Positions 1 to 8,049 of a DNA stretch of 23,241 nt are shown here, in pieces. The DNA is from CAZAKZ01 sp964485695 (GTDB lineage Bacteria; Planctomycetota; JAFGQW01): the NCBI GenBank assembly GCA_964485695.1, contig CAZAKZ010000092.1, forward strand, positions 1 through 23,241. The letters are read 5' to 3'. The translations under genes were made by a program, and so were the position numbers. Position 1 is the stretch's first letter. Every line of letters begins with the position of its first letter. The notes below the pieces were generated by a model. It ran no database searches and was not told where the DNA came from. It saw only the letters and a program-made list of their open reading frames with translations.

Positions 1-40
1 CTGACCTCCTCCCTTGATCCAGAGGGACTCTATGCGGAGA

Positions 41-1720
41 TTAGCCGGTTAACGGTGCCGGTTTCTTCCGGAAGGCCTTGAGTGCCTCGAAGACCAGGAA
101 GGCGGCAAGCAGAAGCAGGAAGCAGCAGTACCCCGCCTGAAAGGCATTGTTGACGTTTGCGAGGTCGCGGTGGAATAAGTCCACGGCCTTGAAGGCCAGG
201 GCCGTCATGGTCGTCACGACCATGAATGCACAGGGGACGGCCGTGAACCAGGCCGGTCGACCCGTGCTCCGGAGCCACAGGGTGATGGTGAGGAGTGCCA
301 GGCCGCCCAGGAGCTGGTTGGTGGCGCCGAAGAGGGGCCAGATCATCTTGTACGCCGGGATGACGCTGTTACCGGGTCCGGTCACCCGGATGTTCAGGAG
401 GAATACCGGGATCGCGAGGGTGACGAGGGTGGCGATCCACCGGGTGAGGCGGGTCCGGCTCCCCACCAGCTCCTCGAGGATGAACCGGGCCAGGCGCGTG
501 CACGTGTCCAGGGTGGTGAGGAGGAAGGTGGAAATGGCCAGCAGGCCGAAGGCGATACCCAGGGGAAGCGGCACTCCGAGGACCTGGGTGAATCGGCCCA
601 GGCCGCCCGCGAACACAACCGTGGGACTGTGGTTCAGGTCGGAGGAGTCCCTGGCCAGCACCATGATGGTGGCCAGCGCCAGAACCGCCAGCACCCCTTC
701 CATGAGCATGGCGCCGTATCCCACCTTGAGGGCGTCGCCCTCCCGGGCGATTTGCTTGGAGGTGGTGCCCGAAGCCACCACGCAGTGAAAGCCCGAGCAG
801 GCGCCGCAGGCGATGAGAATGAACAGGAACGGATACATCGGGCCCTGCTGGTCGCTGTAGAAGCCGAGGAACGCCGGATACTCCACTTGCGGGGTGCCGA
901 GGAGGACACCGACGCCGCCGCCCACGAGGCAGGTGATCAGCAGGAACGAGGAGAGGTAGTCCCGCGGCTGCAGCAGGATCCACACCGGCGCCAGGGATGC
1001 GACGAAGCAGTAGAGAACGAGAATCACGACGTAGGTCTGGGATGCGTCCAGGCCCAGAGCCGCGATGGACAGTTCCGGCATGGGGGCTTCGAGTCCCACG
1101 TAGATGCCGACGAAGACCAGCGGTACGAACACCAGGGACGCACGGGCCAGGCGGATCCGGAACCGGTAGACCGCCACGCCGAACGCAAGAGCCAGGAGGA
1201 TGTAGATGCTGGAGGAGGTGACCACCGAGCCGCCGTCCAGCTCGGTCTTTTTCGTCAGGAACGTCTTGGCCGTGAGGTCGATGAAGCAGGCCAGCACCAG
1301 AGTCAGCGTCAGCCAGATGAAGATCAAAAAGAGGCGGTTCGCCGCCGGCGAGATGGTGTCCCGGGCCACCTCGGCCACGGATCGGGCCTTGTGGCGGACG
1401 GAGGAGATGAGGGCTCCCAGGTCGTGGACTCCGCCGATGAACACGGCGCCGACCAGGATCCACACCAGTGCAGGCAACCAGCCGAAGAGAATGCCGGCGA
1501 TGATGGGTCCGACGATGGGTCCGGCGCCGGCAATGGAGGAGAAGTGGTGTCCGAACAGGACGGGCGTCCGGGCCGGGCAGTAATCCACGCCGTCGTTCAT
1601 GGTGACGGCGGGGGTTTTCCGGGTGTCGTCCAGGCCGAACCACTTGCGGAGGAACCGGCCGTAGACCAGATATCCGAGGAGAAACCAGGCCGTGCAGAGG
1701 AGGAAGATGGCTGCAAGCAT
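41..1720 (-). CDS. cstA: CstA-family carbon starvation / pyruvate-peptide transporter
   Basis: This is a polytopic inner-membrane protein of 559 residues, hydrophobic nearly throughout. The family-typical N-terminal third includes the segment GAGPIVGPIIAG (about residues 66-77), which I recognise from CstA proteins, and later Gly-rich helices around residues 300-320 (CGACSGFHCVVASG). CstA proteins import pyruvate and possibly peptides when carbon is scarce; that role is known for the family and only inferred here. Escherichia coli CstA is about 700 residues, so this belongs to the shorter subfamily, and the C-terminus is complete (basic tail ending in LTG before a TAA stop). The first ATG of the open frame begins directly with the first membrane helix, but I see no strong Shine-Dalgarno sequence before it. 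The gene diverges from the selenoprotein gene at 1932, with about 210 bases between them. No regulatory partner is visible nearby. Confidence 0.9.
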   Translation of the reverse strand: MLAAIFLLCTAWFLLGYLVYGRFLRKWFGLDDTRKTPAVTMNDGVDYCPARTPVLFGHHFSSIAGAGPIVGPIIAGILFGWLPALVWILVGAVFIGGVHDLGALISSVRHKARSVAEVARDTISPAANRLFLIFIWLTLTLVLACFIDLTAKTFLTKKTELDGGSVVTSSSIYILLALAFGVAVYRFRIRLARASLVFVPLVFVGIYVGLEAPMPELSIAALGLDASQTYVVILVLYCFVASLAPVWILLQPRDYLSSFLLITCLVGGGVGVLLGTPQVEYPAFLGFYSDQQGPMYPFLFILIACGACSGFHCVVASGTTSKQIAREGDALKVGYGAMLMEGVLAVLALATIMVLARDSSDLNHSPTVVFAGGLGRFTQVLGVPLPLGIAFGLLAISTFLLTTLDTCTRLARFILEELVGSRTRLTRWIATLVTLAIPVFLLNIRVTGPGNSVIPAYKMIWPLFGATNQLLGGLALLTITLWLRSTGRPAWFTAVPCAFMVVTTMTALAFKAVDLFHRDLANVNNAFQAGYCCFLLLLAAFLVFEALKAFRKKPAPLTG

Positions 1721-1931
1721 GAGGTCGTCCGGGTGACGTAATCGAATCAGGATTTACAGGAGGAGGATTGTATCAGATCCGCCGGTTCCTGCAAAAATGT
1801 CCCGGCGGGGATCGTGAGATGGAAGAATTTCTTATTTCCCGTCCGTTTTTGGTGGTTTCCCTGTCCGGAACCATCGTCTACACTGATCGTCGTCCGGAGA
1901 TCCCCTGTTCCTGATACGTAGGAGTATTCTC

Positions 1932-3002
1932 ATGAAACGATTGTTCTGGCATGCCGCCGTCCTCATGGCCATGGCCGGCGCATTTTCGACCCTGGCGGGA
2001 GCGCAGCGCCCGCAGCCCTCCCCGGAGGAACTCGAAAAGCGCTACAAGGCAAAGCTGGAGAAGCCGTTCGCCAAGAAGATCGCCTGGAAGATGACGCTGG
2101 ACGAGGCCATGACCGAAGCCCGGGCCAGGGACAGGTTCATCGTGGGATTCTTCACGCGAAGCTACGCGAGGTGAGGCCCCTGCGAAGCACTCGAGGGAGG
2201 TTCTCTCGTCAGCGACTGGTGGGTGAAGGTCACCAAGGACTTCGTCCCGTATCTCAACGTCACGGCCCGAATCGACGGCGCTCCGGATCAGGGAATGCTC
2301 AAGGAGAAGGGCGCGAACTATTTCCCCTATTTCATCTTCATGGACAAGAACGGCAAGGTCTTGATCCCGTTCCGCCCGACCACGGATAAAGCATTCAAGG
2401 AGGCCCTTGGAACGGCTAACCTGGTCGCCGAGCTGGGCGGCCTCGTGGAAACGGACAAGGAGAACGCGGCCGCCGCCGCCGGCCTGAAGCTCATGGCGGC
2501 ACTCACGTCCCGGGAGCCGCAGGATATCAAGAAGCTGGACGCCCTGGTAAAATCCCCCGGCCTCGACGCTCGGGTGGCCGAGAGGTACAAGAAGGGCCGC
2601 GACGCTCTGATCGAGCAGGCCAACGTGAGCAAGATCAACGACGTCTTCAGAAAGGCGAGCCGCGCCCTGAGGGATGGTGGTGACGAGGCGGGGATCATCG
2701 ACAGGCGCGACACAGCCATCTATGCGCTCTACAAGAAGGGCGTGGTCCTGGACAAGGCCCACCGCGGGACCTTCCACTACTTCTATTCCCTGATCATGGG
2801 TGCCACAAAGGCGGGGGATATGGCCACGGCCAGAAAGAGCCTCCCCAGGCTCGAGGCCTCGAAGAAGGCACTCTTCAAATACATGGATTTCCTGGTCACC
2901 CGGGGCCGGAATATCGACCGGATCAAACGCACCAAGGTGGCCTACTCGAAAATGGTGGAGGATATCCGGAAAAAGGTCGCGGGGGACGATACCACCAAGT
3001 AG
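1932..3002 (+). CDS. Exported thioredoxin-fold selenoprotein with UGPC motif (in-frame TGA = Sec81)
   Basis: One continuous frame of 356 residues is interrupted only by TGA at 2172-2174. Residues 1-24 form a signal peptide (basic MKR, hydrophobic core, A-G-A end). Residues 66-75 (DRFIVGFFTR) resemble the first core strand of thioredoxin. The frame then reads TGA-Gly82-Pro83-Cys84, exactly where thioredoxins have Cys-Gly-Pro-Cys. The fold continues with Tyr-Phe-Pro132, the expected cis-proline, and FIFMDKNGKVL, the usual following strand. Residues from about 160 to 356 are helical and charged with no recognised domain. Reading TGA as selenocysteine gives a complete thioredoxin domain; stopping there gives two meaningless halves. 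A SECIS-like hairpin follows the TGA. AGGAG at 1920-1924 lies 7 bases before the ATG. It would act as an envelope thiol/selenol oxidoreductase, by inference. SelA, SelB, SelC and SelD must be encoded elsewhere. Alternatives are a sequencing error for TGC/TGT or a true nonsense mutation. Confidence 0.85.
2172..2208 (+). promoter_or_regulatory. Putative bacterial SECIS element after the Sec TGA
   Basis: The in-frame TGA (2172-2174) is followed by a stem-loop inside the coding sequence. Bases 2192-2198 (CGAGGGA) pair with 2202-2208 (TCTCTCG) in seven base pairs, one of them G-U, leaving GGU (2199-2201) in the loop, closed by A-U. A GGU loop closed by A-U is also what SelB binds in the Escherichia coli fdhF SECIS. 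The loop begins 24 bases after the TGA; bacterial SECIS loops usually lie roughly 16-37 bases downstream. After a three-by-three mismatch, two more pairs (2187-2188 with 2212-2213) may extend the stem. I see no bulged U like that of fdhF. The fold was made by eye. Confidence 0.7.
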
Positions 3003-3023
3003 TTTCTGAAGTTCATTTCATTC

Positions 3024-3060
3024 CTGCCGGAGGGATTTCCATTGGCCCTACCTCCGGCAG
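3024..3060 (+). terminator. Inverted repeat after the selenoprotein gene (terminator-like)
   Basis: CTGCCGGAGG at 3024-3033 is the exact reverse complement of CCTCCGGCAG at 3051-3060, giving a 10-bp perfect stem with a 17-base loop, starting 21 bases after the TAG stop. There is no T-run after it, so it is not a textbook intrinsic terminator; it may stabilise the 3' end or act in partial termination before the next gene at 3186. Confidence 0.45.
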
Positions 3061-3185
3061 CCCGGTTCACTGCCCCCTTGGGAAGACACGGCGATTCTGG
3101 TATCATATTTTTTCTCCTTGCACGGGGGCAAGAGGTGCAGAGCAGGAAACAAGACTCGAAATTCGGAGATTGATCAGGGGAATCC

Positions 3186-5750
3186 GTGAGAACGACCATC
3201 TTGACCGGGCTCGCATCCGCCCTGGCCCTCGCCCTGTTCTGCGCCTCCATCACGGCTGATCCCGTCTCCGCCCGCCAGGTGGGCAACGACTTCTACCTAG
3301 AAAACGGCCTGGTGCGCCTCGTCCTGGAGCACAAGGGCTCACACTACCTGGAAAAGGTCTATGCCCGGAAAGGTAGCGGATGGTCCCTCGTCCTGGCGGG
3401 CACCGGTTCACAGGGTGAAACCCTGCGCTTCCGGGCCGATCTGAAGACCCTGCGTATCCACTATCAATCGGTGGAAATTCGCCTCAACTCCCCGGCTGCC
3501 TCCCTGGTCCTGAAGGCTGCGGTGGGGGGGCATGGCGTTGAGACGACCGTGAGTCTCGAATCCGGACAGCCCTGGTTTTCCTACCGAGTCCGTCTCCACA
3601 TCCGGAACAAGACCTATCTGGAATCTCTGGAGTGCGACTACCGGTTTCTACCCGAGCAACAAAGCAAGGCCCTCTTTCCCCTGGACACGGGCTGGTGTCC
3701 GGGGCAGAGACTCACGGGCGGCAACGTCCTCGCTGACCAGCTCTTCCACTCCCCTCTCGCCCTGATGCAGAAGGGCGGCGCCATGGCAGCCCTGGTGGCG
3801 GACGTGAAGCAGATACCAAAGGACCGCACCTTCAAGACAGCCATGCAGTATCAGGCGGGGACCGCGGCGGCGGCCACGGGCCCGACGTTCTCCTACGGCC
3901 TCATGGACTACATCCTCGTGGGCCACGTCTATTTCAAGCACGATGCCAGCATGTCTTACCTGGTGAGCGACGGCTCATTCGGTTTCGGGTTCTACCTCCG
4001 GGTGGAGGAGGGCGTCTCCGGGCCGCTTGCCCTGGAGAATGCCTCCAAGATGCTATGGTCCCTGTTCGGGAATCCCGTTCAAACAACCTCGACGCATCCG
4101 CAATACGCGCCCTTCGAGCGTTGCATCCGCGCTGCGTACGACTGGGCCTTCCGGTCCCCCTATACCCAGAAGGCCTGGCACGAGTTCAAGTACGGAGGTC
4201 TGCCCTGCGGCGGCACCGACATGTACGTAACCTTCGACAGGAAGCGCAAGGGCGAGGTGACCCGGGTCCCCGACATTGACGGCATCTGGTTCCAGTCGTG
4301 GTTCAACAATTTTCAGTCCGCCTTCGGCATGTACATCATGGGCCTGAGCCTGCAAGACCCCGACCTCGTCCGGCGGGCGAACCTTATCAAAAACCTGGCG
4401 CTCACGGCTCCGGTGGACCGCGGCCTCTTCCCGGCGGTGTTTCTGCCCGTTCAGAACGGGCCCGCGTACGGACGGTGGCAGAACTCGATTCCCTTCGTCC
4501 TCGATCCGAAGCGGCCCGATGATTATTACTACCACGTTCCCGACGCGGCCTGGACCGGATACTGGATGATCCGGTGGTTCCAGATGCTGCAGGGAGACGT
4601 GCGGTTGGCCCTGCGTGCAAAGGACCTGGCCGACAGGATTACCACGCTCCAGACCGCTTCCGGCGCGGTGCCCGCGTTTCTGGCCCGCGGAAGCCAGAAG
4701 CCGCAGCCGGAACTTCTGGAGTCTGCCTCCACGGCCGCCTCGGCCCTGTTCCTGGTGCGCACCCACGTGGTTCTCCGCGACGCAAAGCACCTGGCTGCAG
4801 CGCGGAAGGCCCTGGACTTCCTCGAGACCCGGGTCGTGCCCGAGGGCAAGTGGTGGGATTACGAAACCACTCACTCCTGCACGAACCACCAGCTCTTTTC
4901 CAGGGATCCATCCACGGGGCTCCACGATGCCGGCACCATGTCCATGATCTGGGCGGCGGCTGCCTTCGGAGAGATGTACGAGGCCACCCGCGAGGCCAGG
5001 TACCTTGCCACCGGCCGTCGCATCGTGGACGAACTCAGTCTCTACCAGCACCTGCACGACAAGCCCTGGCATTTCGGCATCCCGAGCTTCGGCGGTTTCA
5101 CTTCTCAGAATCGCGACGCGGAACAGAACGACGCCCGCCAGGCCCTGGCCGCTCCCGTGTTCCTGGACTACTACCGGTTCACCGGCCGCGAGGACTACTT
5201 CCACAGGGGTGTGGCCGCGCTTCGGGCCGGATTTACCAACACCTACCTGCCGGAGAACGTGCCGGTCTGGGTGGTGCTGAACCTCTACTTCCCCTGGTTC
5301 GGCCCCGAAGACCATGGCTTTACCGAGGAAAATACCTTTCACAACGGCCACACGGGAGCGCCGTTCATCATGCGCGCATCCAACTTCAACTGGGGCGGCG
5401 GGTCGGCCGCTGCGGCCGTGGCTCTGGCGCAGTTCCGGTACGGGGACATCTACGTGGACCTGGCCCGAGACAAAGCCTTCGGTCTGAACGGGTGTCGGGC
5501 AGCATTCCACCGCTTGAATCCCGATGTGGTCCAGGTCACGTTCTTTGAGACTCAGGGAAAGACCCGCAAAGTACGGATGGTCGTCGAGGGTGTTCCTTCC
5601 GGTAAGGCACTCTACTTCGGCAATGCATACACCCTGCCTACCTCGCATTTCCACATGGACCATCCCGTACCGGTCCAGGGCAGCCTCGGCGCCCAGGATT
5701 TCCAGCTTTATGCCAACAAGGTGGTAACCTACCGGCTGACCCTCAGGTAA
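3186..5750 (+). CDS. Large secreted protein, probable (alpha/alpha)-toroid carbohydrate-active enzyme
   Basis: This protein has 854 residues and starts at GTG (AGGGG sequence about six bases upstream; no nearer ATG precedes the signal peptide). Residues 1-24 form a signal peptide, so it is exported. Residues 30-300 look beta-rich, with repeated short strands as in the N-terminal sandwich domains of glycoside hydrolases and polysaccharide lyases. Residues 310-740 hold aromatic-rich helical hairpins (for example DAAWTGYWMIRWFQ, HDAGTMSMIWAAAAFGEMYEATREARY, NDARQALAAPVFLDYYRFTGREDYFHRG in parts), the pattern of a six-hairpin toroid. The tail from about 760 is again beta-rich. I do not recognise a specific family, a catalytic pair or a substrate; C5-epimerase-like, heparinase-like or hydrolase-like activity are all open. 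It lies 183 bases after the selenoprotein gene on the same strand, separated by a hairpin, so co-transcription is uncertain. Confidence 0.7.
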   Translation: MRTTILTGLASALALALFCASITADPVSARQVGNDFYLENGLVRLVLEHKGSHYLEKVYARKGSGWSLVLAGTGSQGETLRFRADLKTLRIHYQSVEIRLNSPAASLVLKAAVGGHGVETTVSLESGQPWFSYRVRLHIRNKTYLESLECDYRFLPEQQSKALFPLDTGWCPGQRLTGGNVLADQLFHSPLALMQKGGAMAALVADVKQIPKDRTFKTAMQYQAGTAAAATGPTFSYGLMDYILVGHVYFKHDASMSYLVSDGSFGFGFYLRVEEGVSGPLALENASKMLWSLFGNPVQTTSTHPQYAPFERCIRAAYDWAFRSPYTQKAWHEFKYGGLPCGGTDMYVTFDRKRKGEVTRVPDIDGIWFQSWFNNFQSAFGMYIMGLSLQDPDLVRRANLIKNLALTAPVDRGLFPAVFLPVQNGPAYGRWQNSIPFVLDPKRPDDYYYHVPDAAWTGYWMIRWFQMLQGDVRLALRAKDLADRITTLQTASGAVPAFLARGSQKPQPELLESASTAASALFLVRTHVVLRDAKHLAAARKALDFLETRVVPEGKWWDYETTHSCTNHQLFSRDPSTGLHDAGTMSMIWAAAAFGEMYEATREARYLATGRRIVDELSLYQHLHDKPWHFGIPSFGGFTSQNRDAEQNDARQALAAPVFLDYYRFTGREDYFHRGVAALRAGFTNTYLPENVPVWVVLNLYFPWFGPEDHGFTEENTFHNGHTGAPFIMRASNFNWGGGSAAAAVALAQFRYGDIYVDLARDKAFGLNGCRAAFHRLNPDVVQVTFFETQGKTRKVRMVVEGVPSGKALYFGNAYTLPTSHFHMDHPVPVQGSLGAQDFQLYANKVVTYRLTLR

Positions 5751-5940
5751 AATCATCATTTCGGGTCCGCGCCGGTTTATCCACAGGCTGGTACCGTTCC
5801 CATCGGGATGATCATCAAGTTTTGGGGCCCCGTGTTTGGCCGCAAATTGTGTTGATCCCTTCCCGATCCCCACCCTATTGACCCCACTCCTCAACCGTCC
5901 TACCCTTGAATCGACAGGGGCTGACATTCATACCGATATC

Positions 5941-5944
5941 GGAG
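5941..5944 (+). promoter_or_regulatory. Ribosome binding site of thiG
   Basis: GGAG eight bases before ATG 5953. It decides the start: the frame is open further upstream to 5836, but that extra segment has no homology-like sequence, no ribosome site and is not part of ThiG proteins. Confidence 0.7.
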
Positions 5945-5952
5945 CATTCCAG

Positions 5953-6732
5953 ATGCCAGATCGTCTCACCATCGCCGGTCGAGAGTTCTCGTCGCGGCTG
6001 CTGGTCGGAACCGGCAAGTTCACCTCCAACGAGGTCATGGCCCGGGCTCTGGAGGCCTCGGGCACCGAGCTGGTCACGGTGGCGCTCAGGCGGGTGGATC
6101 TGGACTCCAGAGAGCCCAACCTGCTGGAGTTCATCGACCGGGACAGGGTTCAGCTTCTGCCCAACACTTCCGGCGCTGAGAACGCCGAGGAGGCCGTGCG
6201 CCTGGCCCGCCTGGCCCGGGCGGCGGGACTATCGAACTGGATCAAGCTGGAGGTCACTCCCGATCCCCGGTGGCTCCTGCCCGATCCGGTGGAGACCCTC
6301 AAGGCGGCCGAGATCCTGGTGAAGGACGACTTCAAGGTGTTGCCCTACATCGGGGCCGACCCGGTCCTGGCCAGGCGCCTCGAGGAGGTGGGCACGGCCA
6401 CGGTCATGCCCCTCGGGTCGCCCATCGGGTCCAACCGTGGACTCAAGACCCGCGACGCCGTGGGCATCATCGTGGAACAGGCGAACGTGCCGGTGGTGGT
6501 GGACGCGGGCCTCGGCGCTCCGTCCCACGCGGCCGAGGCCATGGAAATCGGCGCCGACGCCGTGCTGGTGAACACCGCCATGGCCGTGGCCCGCGACCCC
6601 GTGGAGATGGCCCGGGGTTTCCGCCTCGCCGTGGAGGCCGGGCGGGCCGGATACCTCGCGGGTGCGGCCGGTCCCCGGGCCGAGGCCGAGGCTTCCAGTC
6701 CCCTCACCGGTTTCCTGGGAGAGGAAGCATGA
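5953..6732 (+). CDS. thiG: Thiazole synthase ThiG
   Basis: ThiG builds the thiazole ring of thiamin phosphate from 1-deoxy-D-xylulose 5-phosphate, dehydroglycine (made by ThiH or ThiO) and sulfur carried on ThiS thiocarboxylate. The 259-residue product has the family's usual length and a TIM-barrel pattern. The start LTIAGREFSSRLLVGTGKF matches ThiG N-termini. Lys98 in NWIKLEVTPD is the expected Schiff-base lysine. The phosphate-binding loops VMPLGSPIGS and PVVVDAGLGAPSHAAEAMEIGADAVL (in parts) are intact. The TGA stop overlaps the ATG of thiH (ATGA), so the two are translationally coupled. No thiF, thiE or thiC is next to it; these must lie elsewhere. I could not find the conserved cores of a TPP riboswitch in the 200 bases upstream. 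Confidence 0.96.
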   Translation: MPDRLTIAGREFSSRLLVGTGKFTSNEVMARALEASGTELVTVALRRVDLDSREPNLLEFIDRDRVQLLPNTSGAENAEEAVRLARLARAAGLSNWIKLEVTPDPRWLLPDPVETLKAAEILVKDDFKVLPYIGADPVLARRLEEVGTATVMPLGSPIGSNRGLKTRDAVGIIVEQANVPVVVDAGLGAPSHAAEAMEIGADAVLVNTAMAVARDPVEMARGFRLAVEAGRAGYLAGAAGPRAEAEASSPLTGFLGEEA

Positions 6733-7841
6733 GCTTCCGGGATCACCTCGCGGACATCCCCGTCGGCGATCTTCTCCACACGGCCAGCTCCGCCGGCGAT
6801 CCGGCCGTGGATCGGGCGCTGAGCGCAGACCGGCCGGACCTGTTCGATTTCGCCGCGCTGCTCTCGCCCGCGGCCGGGGCCCGCCTCGAGGACCTGGCCC
6901 GTCTTTCCCACAGCATCACCACCCGGCGCTTCGGAAAGACCCTCCAGCTCTACGCGCCCCTCTACATCTCCAACGAATGCGTCCAGTCGTGCACCTACTG
7001 CGGCTTTTCCCGGGAGAACGACGTCTCCCGCCTCACCCTTACCGTGGATGAGGCGGTGGCCGAGGCGCGGATCCTCCTGGACAAGGGATTCCGCCACCTC
7101 CTCGTGGTGTCCGGCGAGCATCCCCGACGGGTGCCGCCGGACTACATCGAACGAATCCTCTCCATTCTCCATGCAAAGGTGCCGAGCCTGGCGGTGGAGG
7201 TGCAGCCCGCCACCACGGAGATCTATCGACGCTGGGTCGCGGCCGGTGCCGAAGGGCTCACAGTCTACCAGGAGACGTACGACCGCGAGGCCTACGCCCG
7301 TGTGCACCTCGCCGGGAAGAAGAAGAACTACGACTGGCGGCTGGAGACGCCGGAACGCGGGGCCGAGGGCGGCATGAAGCGTATCGGCATCGGGGCGTTG
7401 CTGGGGCTCGCTGACTGGCGCGTCGAGGGGGTGCACCTGGCGGCGCACGCACAGTATCTCATGCGCCGATACTGGAAGGCCTTCGTATCGGTGTCCTTCC
7501 CCCGGCTTCGGAAGGCGTCGCACGCCATTGCGCCGCCGCACCCCGTGGCCGATCGGAATCTCGCCCAGCTGGTTTGCGCGGTGCGTATCCTGCTGCCAGA
7601 CGTGGGTCTCGTTCTCTCCACCCGGGAGACATCCGCGTTCCGCAACGGCATGATGCACCTCGGCATCACCCACATGAGCGCTGGATCGCGGACCGAGCCC
7701 GGCGGCTACTCCGCTCCCGAGGCCTCTGAGAAGCAGTTCGACATCGAGGATCGCCGCAAACCTGAAGAGGTCTCGCTGGCCATCCGACGGTCGGGGTACG
7801 ATCCGGTGTGGAAGGACTGGGAGGCGGCGCTCAATGATTGA
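6729..7841 (+). CDS. thiH: 2-iminoacetate synthase ThiH (radical SAM tyrosine lyase)
   Basis: ThiH cleaves tyrosine with S-adenosylmethionine to give dehydroglycine (2-iminoacetate) and p-cresol, feeding ThiG. That this organism has ThiH rather than the oxygen-dependent ThiO fits an anaerobic or oxygen-limited life style, though it does not prove it. The product is 370 residues, the usual length. The [4Fe-4S] motif is Cys84-x3-Cys88-x2-Cys91 followed by GFSREN, typical of ThiH. SGEHPRRVPPDYI and the conserved QETYDREAYARVH region are also present, as is the C-terminal biotin-synthase/ThiH-associated domain. The ATG at 6729 overlaps the thiG stop by four bases and is preceded by GGGAGAGGAAGC. 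The frame is open far upstream inside thiG, but that part is only an alternative frame of thiG. The stop overlaps thiS. Confidence 0.96.
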   Translation: MSFRDHLADIPVGDLLHTASSAGDPAVDRALSADRPDLFDFAALLSPAAGARLEDLARLSHSITTRRFGKTLQLYAPLYISNECVQSCTYCGFSRENDVSRLTLTVDEAVAEARILLDKGFRHLLVVSGEHPRRVPPDYIERILSILHAKVPSLAVEVQPATTEIYRRWVAAGAEGLTVYQETYDREAYARVHLAGKKKNYDWRLETPERGAEGGMKRIGIGALLGLADWRVEGVHLAAHAQYLMRRYWKAFVSVSFPRLRKASHAIAPPHPVADRNLAQLVCAVRILLPDVGLVLSTRETSAFRNGMMHLGITHMSAGSRTEPGGYSAPEASEKQFDIEDRRKPEEVSLAIRRSGYDPVWKDWEAALND

Positions 7842-8037
7842 AATCGTCCTGAACGGTGCACGGCGTGAGGTGAAGGAGGGCGAGACTCTCGTTGGGCTGC
7901 TCGAGACCCTGGATTTGGATCCCCGGTGGGTCGTGGCCGAGGTGAACGGAGAACCGGTGGGCCGGGATCGTTTCGCCTCCGTCACCTTGTCTGGTGGGGA
8001 CCGGCTGGAGCTGGTCAGGGCCGTGGCAGGAGGGTAA
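7834..8037 (+). CDS. thiS: Sulfur carrier protein ThiS
   Basis: The 67-residue product has a ubiquitin-like beta-grasp pattern (IEIVLNGARREV, then a helix around ETLVGLLETLDL, then VVAEVNGEPVGR and RLELVRAVAGG). It ends in Gly-Gly, which is adenylated by ThiF and turned into the thiocarboxylate that donates sulfur to ThiG. The start overlaps the end of thiH by eight bases, the tightest link in this thiG-thiH-thiS operon. The next gene, at 8050, converges on it from the other strand with only 12 bases between stops and no clear terminator hairpin. Confidence 0.95.
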   Translation: MIEIVLNGARREVKEGETLVGLLETLDLDPRWVVAEVNGEPVGRDRFASVTLSGGDRLELVRAVAGG

Positions 8038-8049
8038 CCGTGGAATGGC

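Noticed and set aside
2171..2389. Frameshift rather than recoding in the thioredoxin-fold gene
   Set aside because: The two halves are in the same frame; no base insertion or deletion is needed, and the alternative frame gives no thioredoxin sequence.
4053..5927. Long antisense open frame of 624 codons opposite the secreted enzyme
   Set aside because: It mirrors the third-position GC bias of the real gene, has no signal peptide, domain or ribosome site, and its residue mix (Gly/Arg/His/Val) is typical of a shadow frame.
5751..5952. Possible TPP riboswitch before thiG
   Set aside because: I looked for the CTGAGA core and the matching pyrophosphate-side motif and found neither in a convincing arrangement.
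6270..6728. N-terminal extension of ThiH
   Set aside because: The frame is open inside thiG, but the ATG at 6729 overlaps the thiG stop and gives the normal ThiH length.
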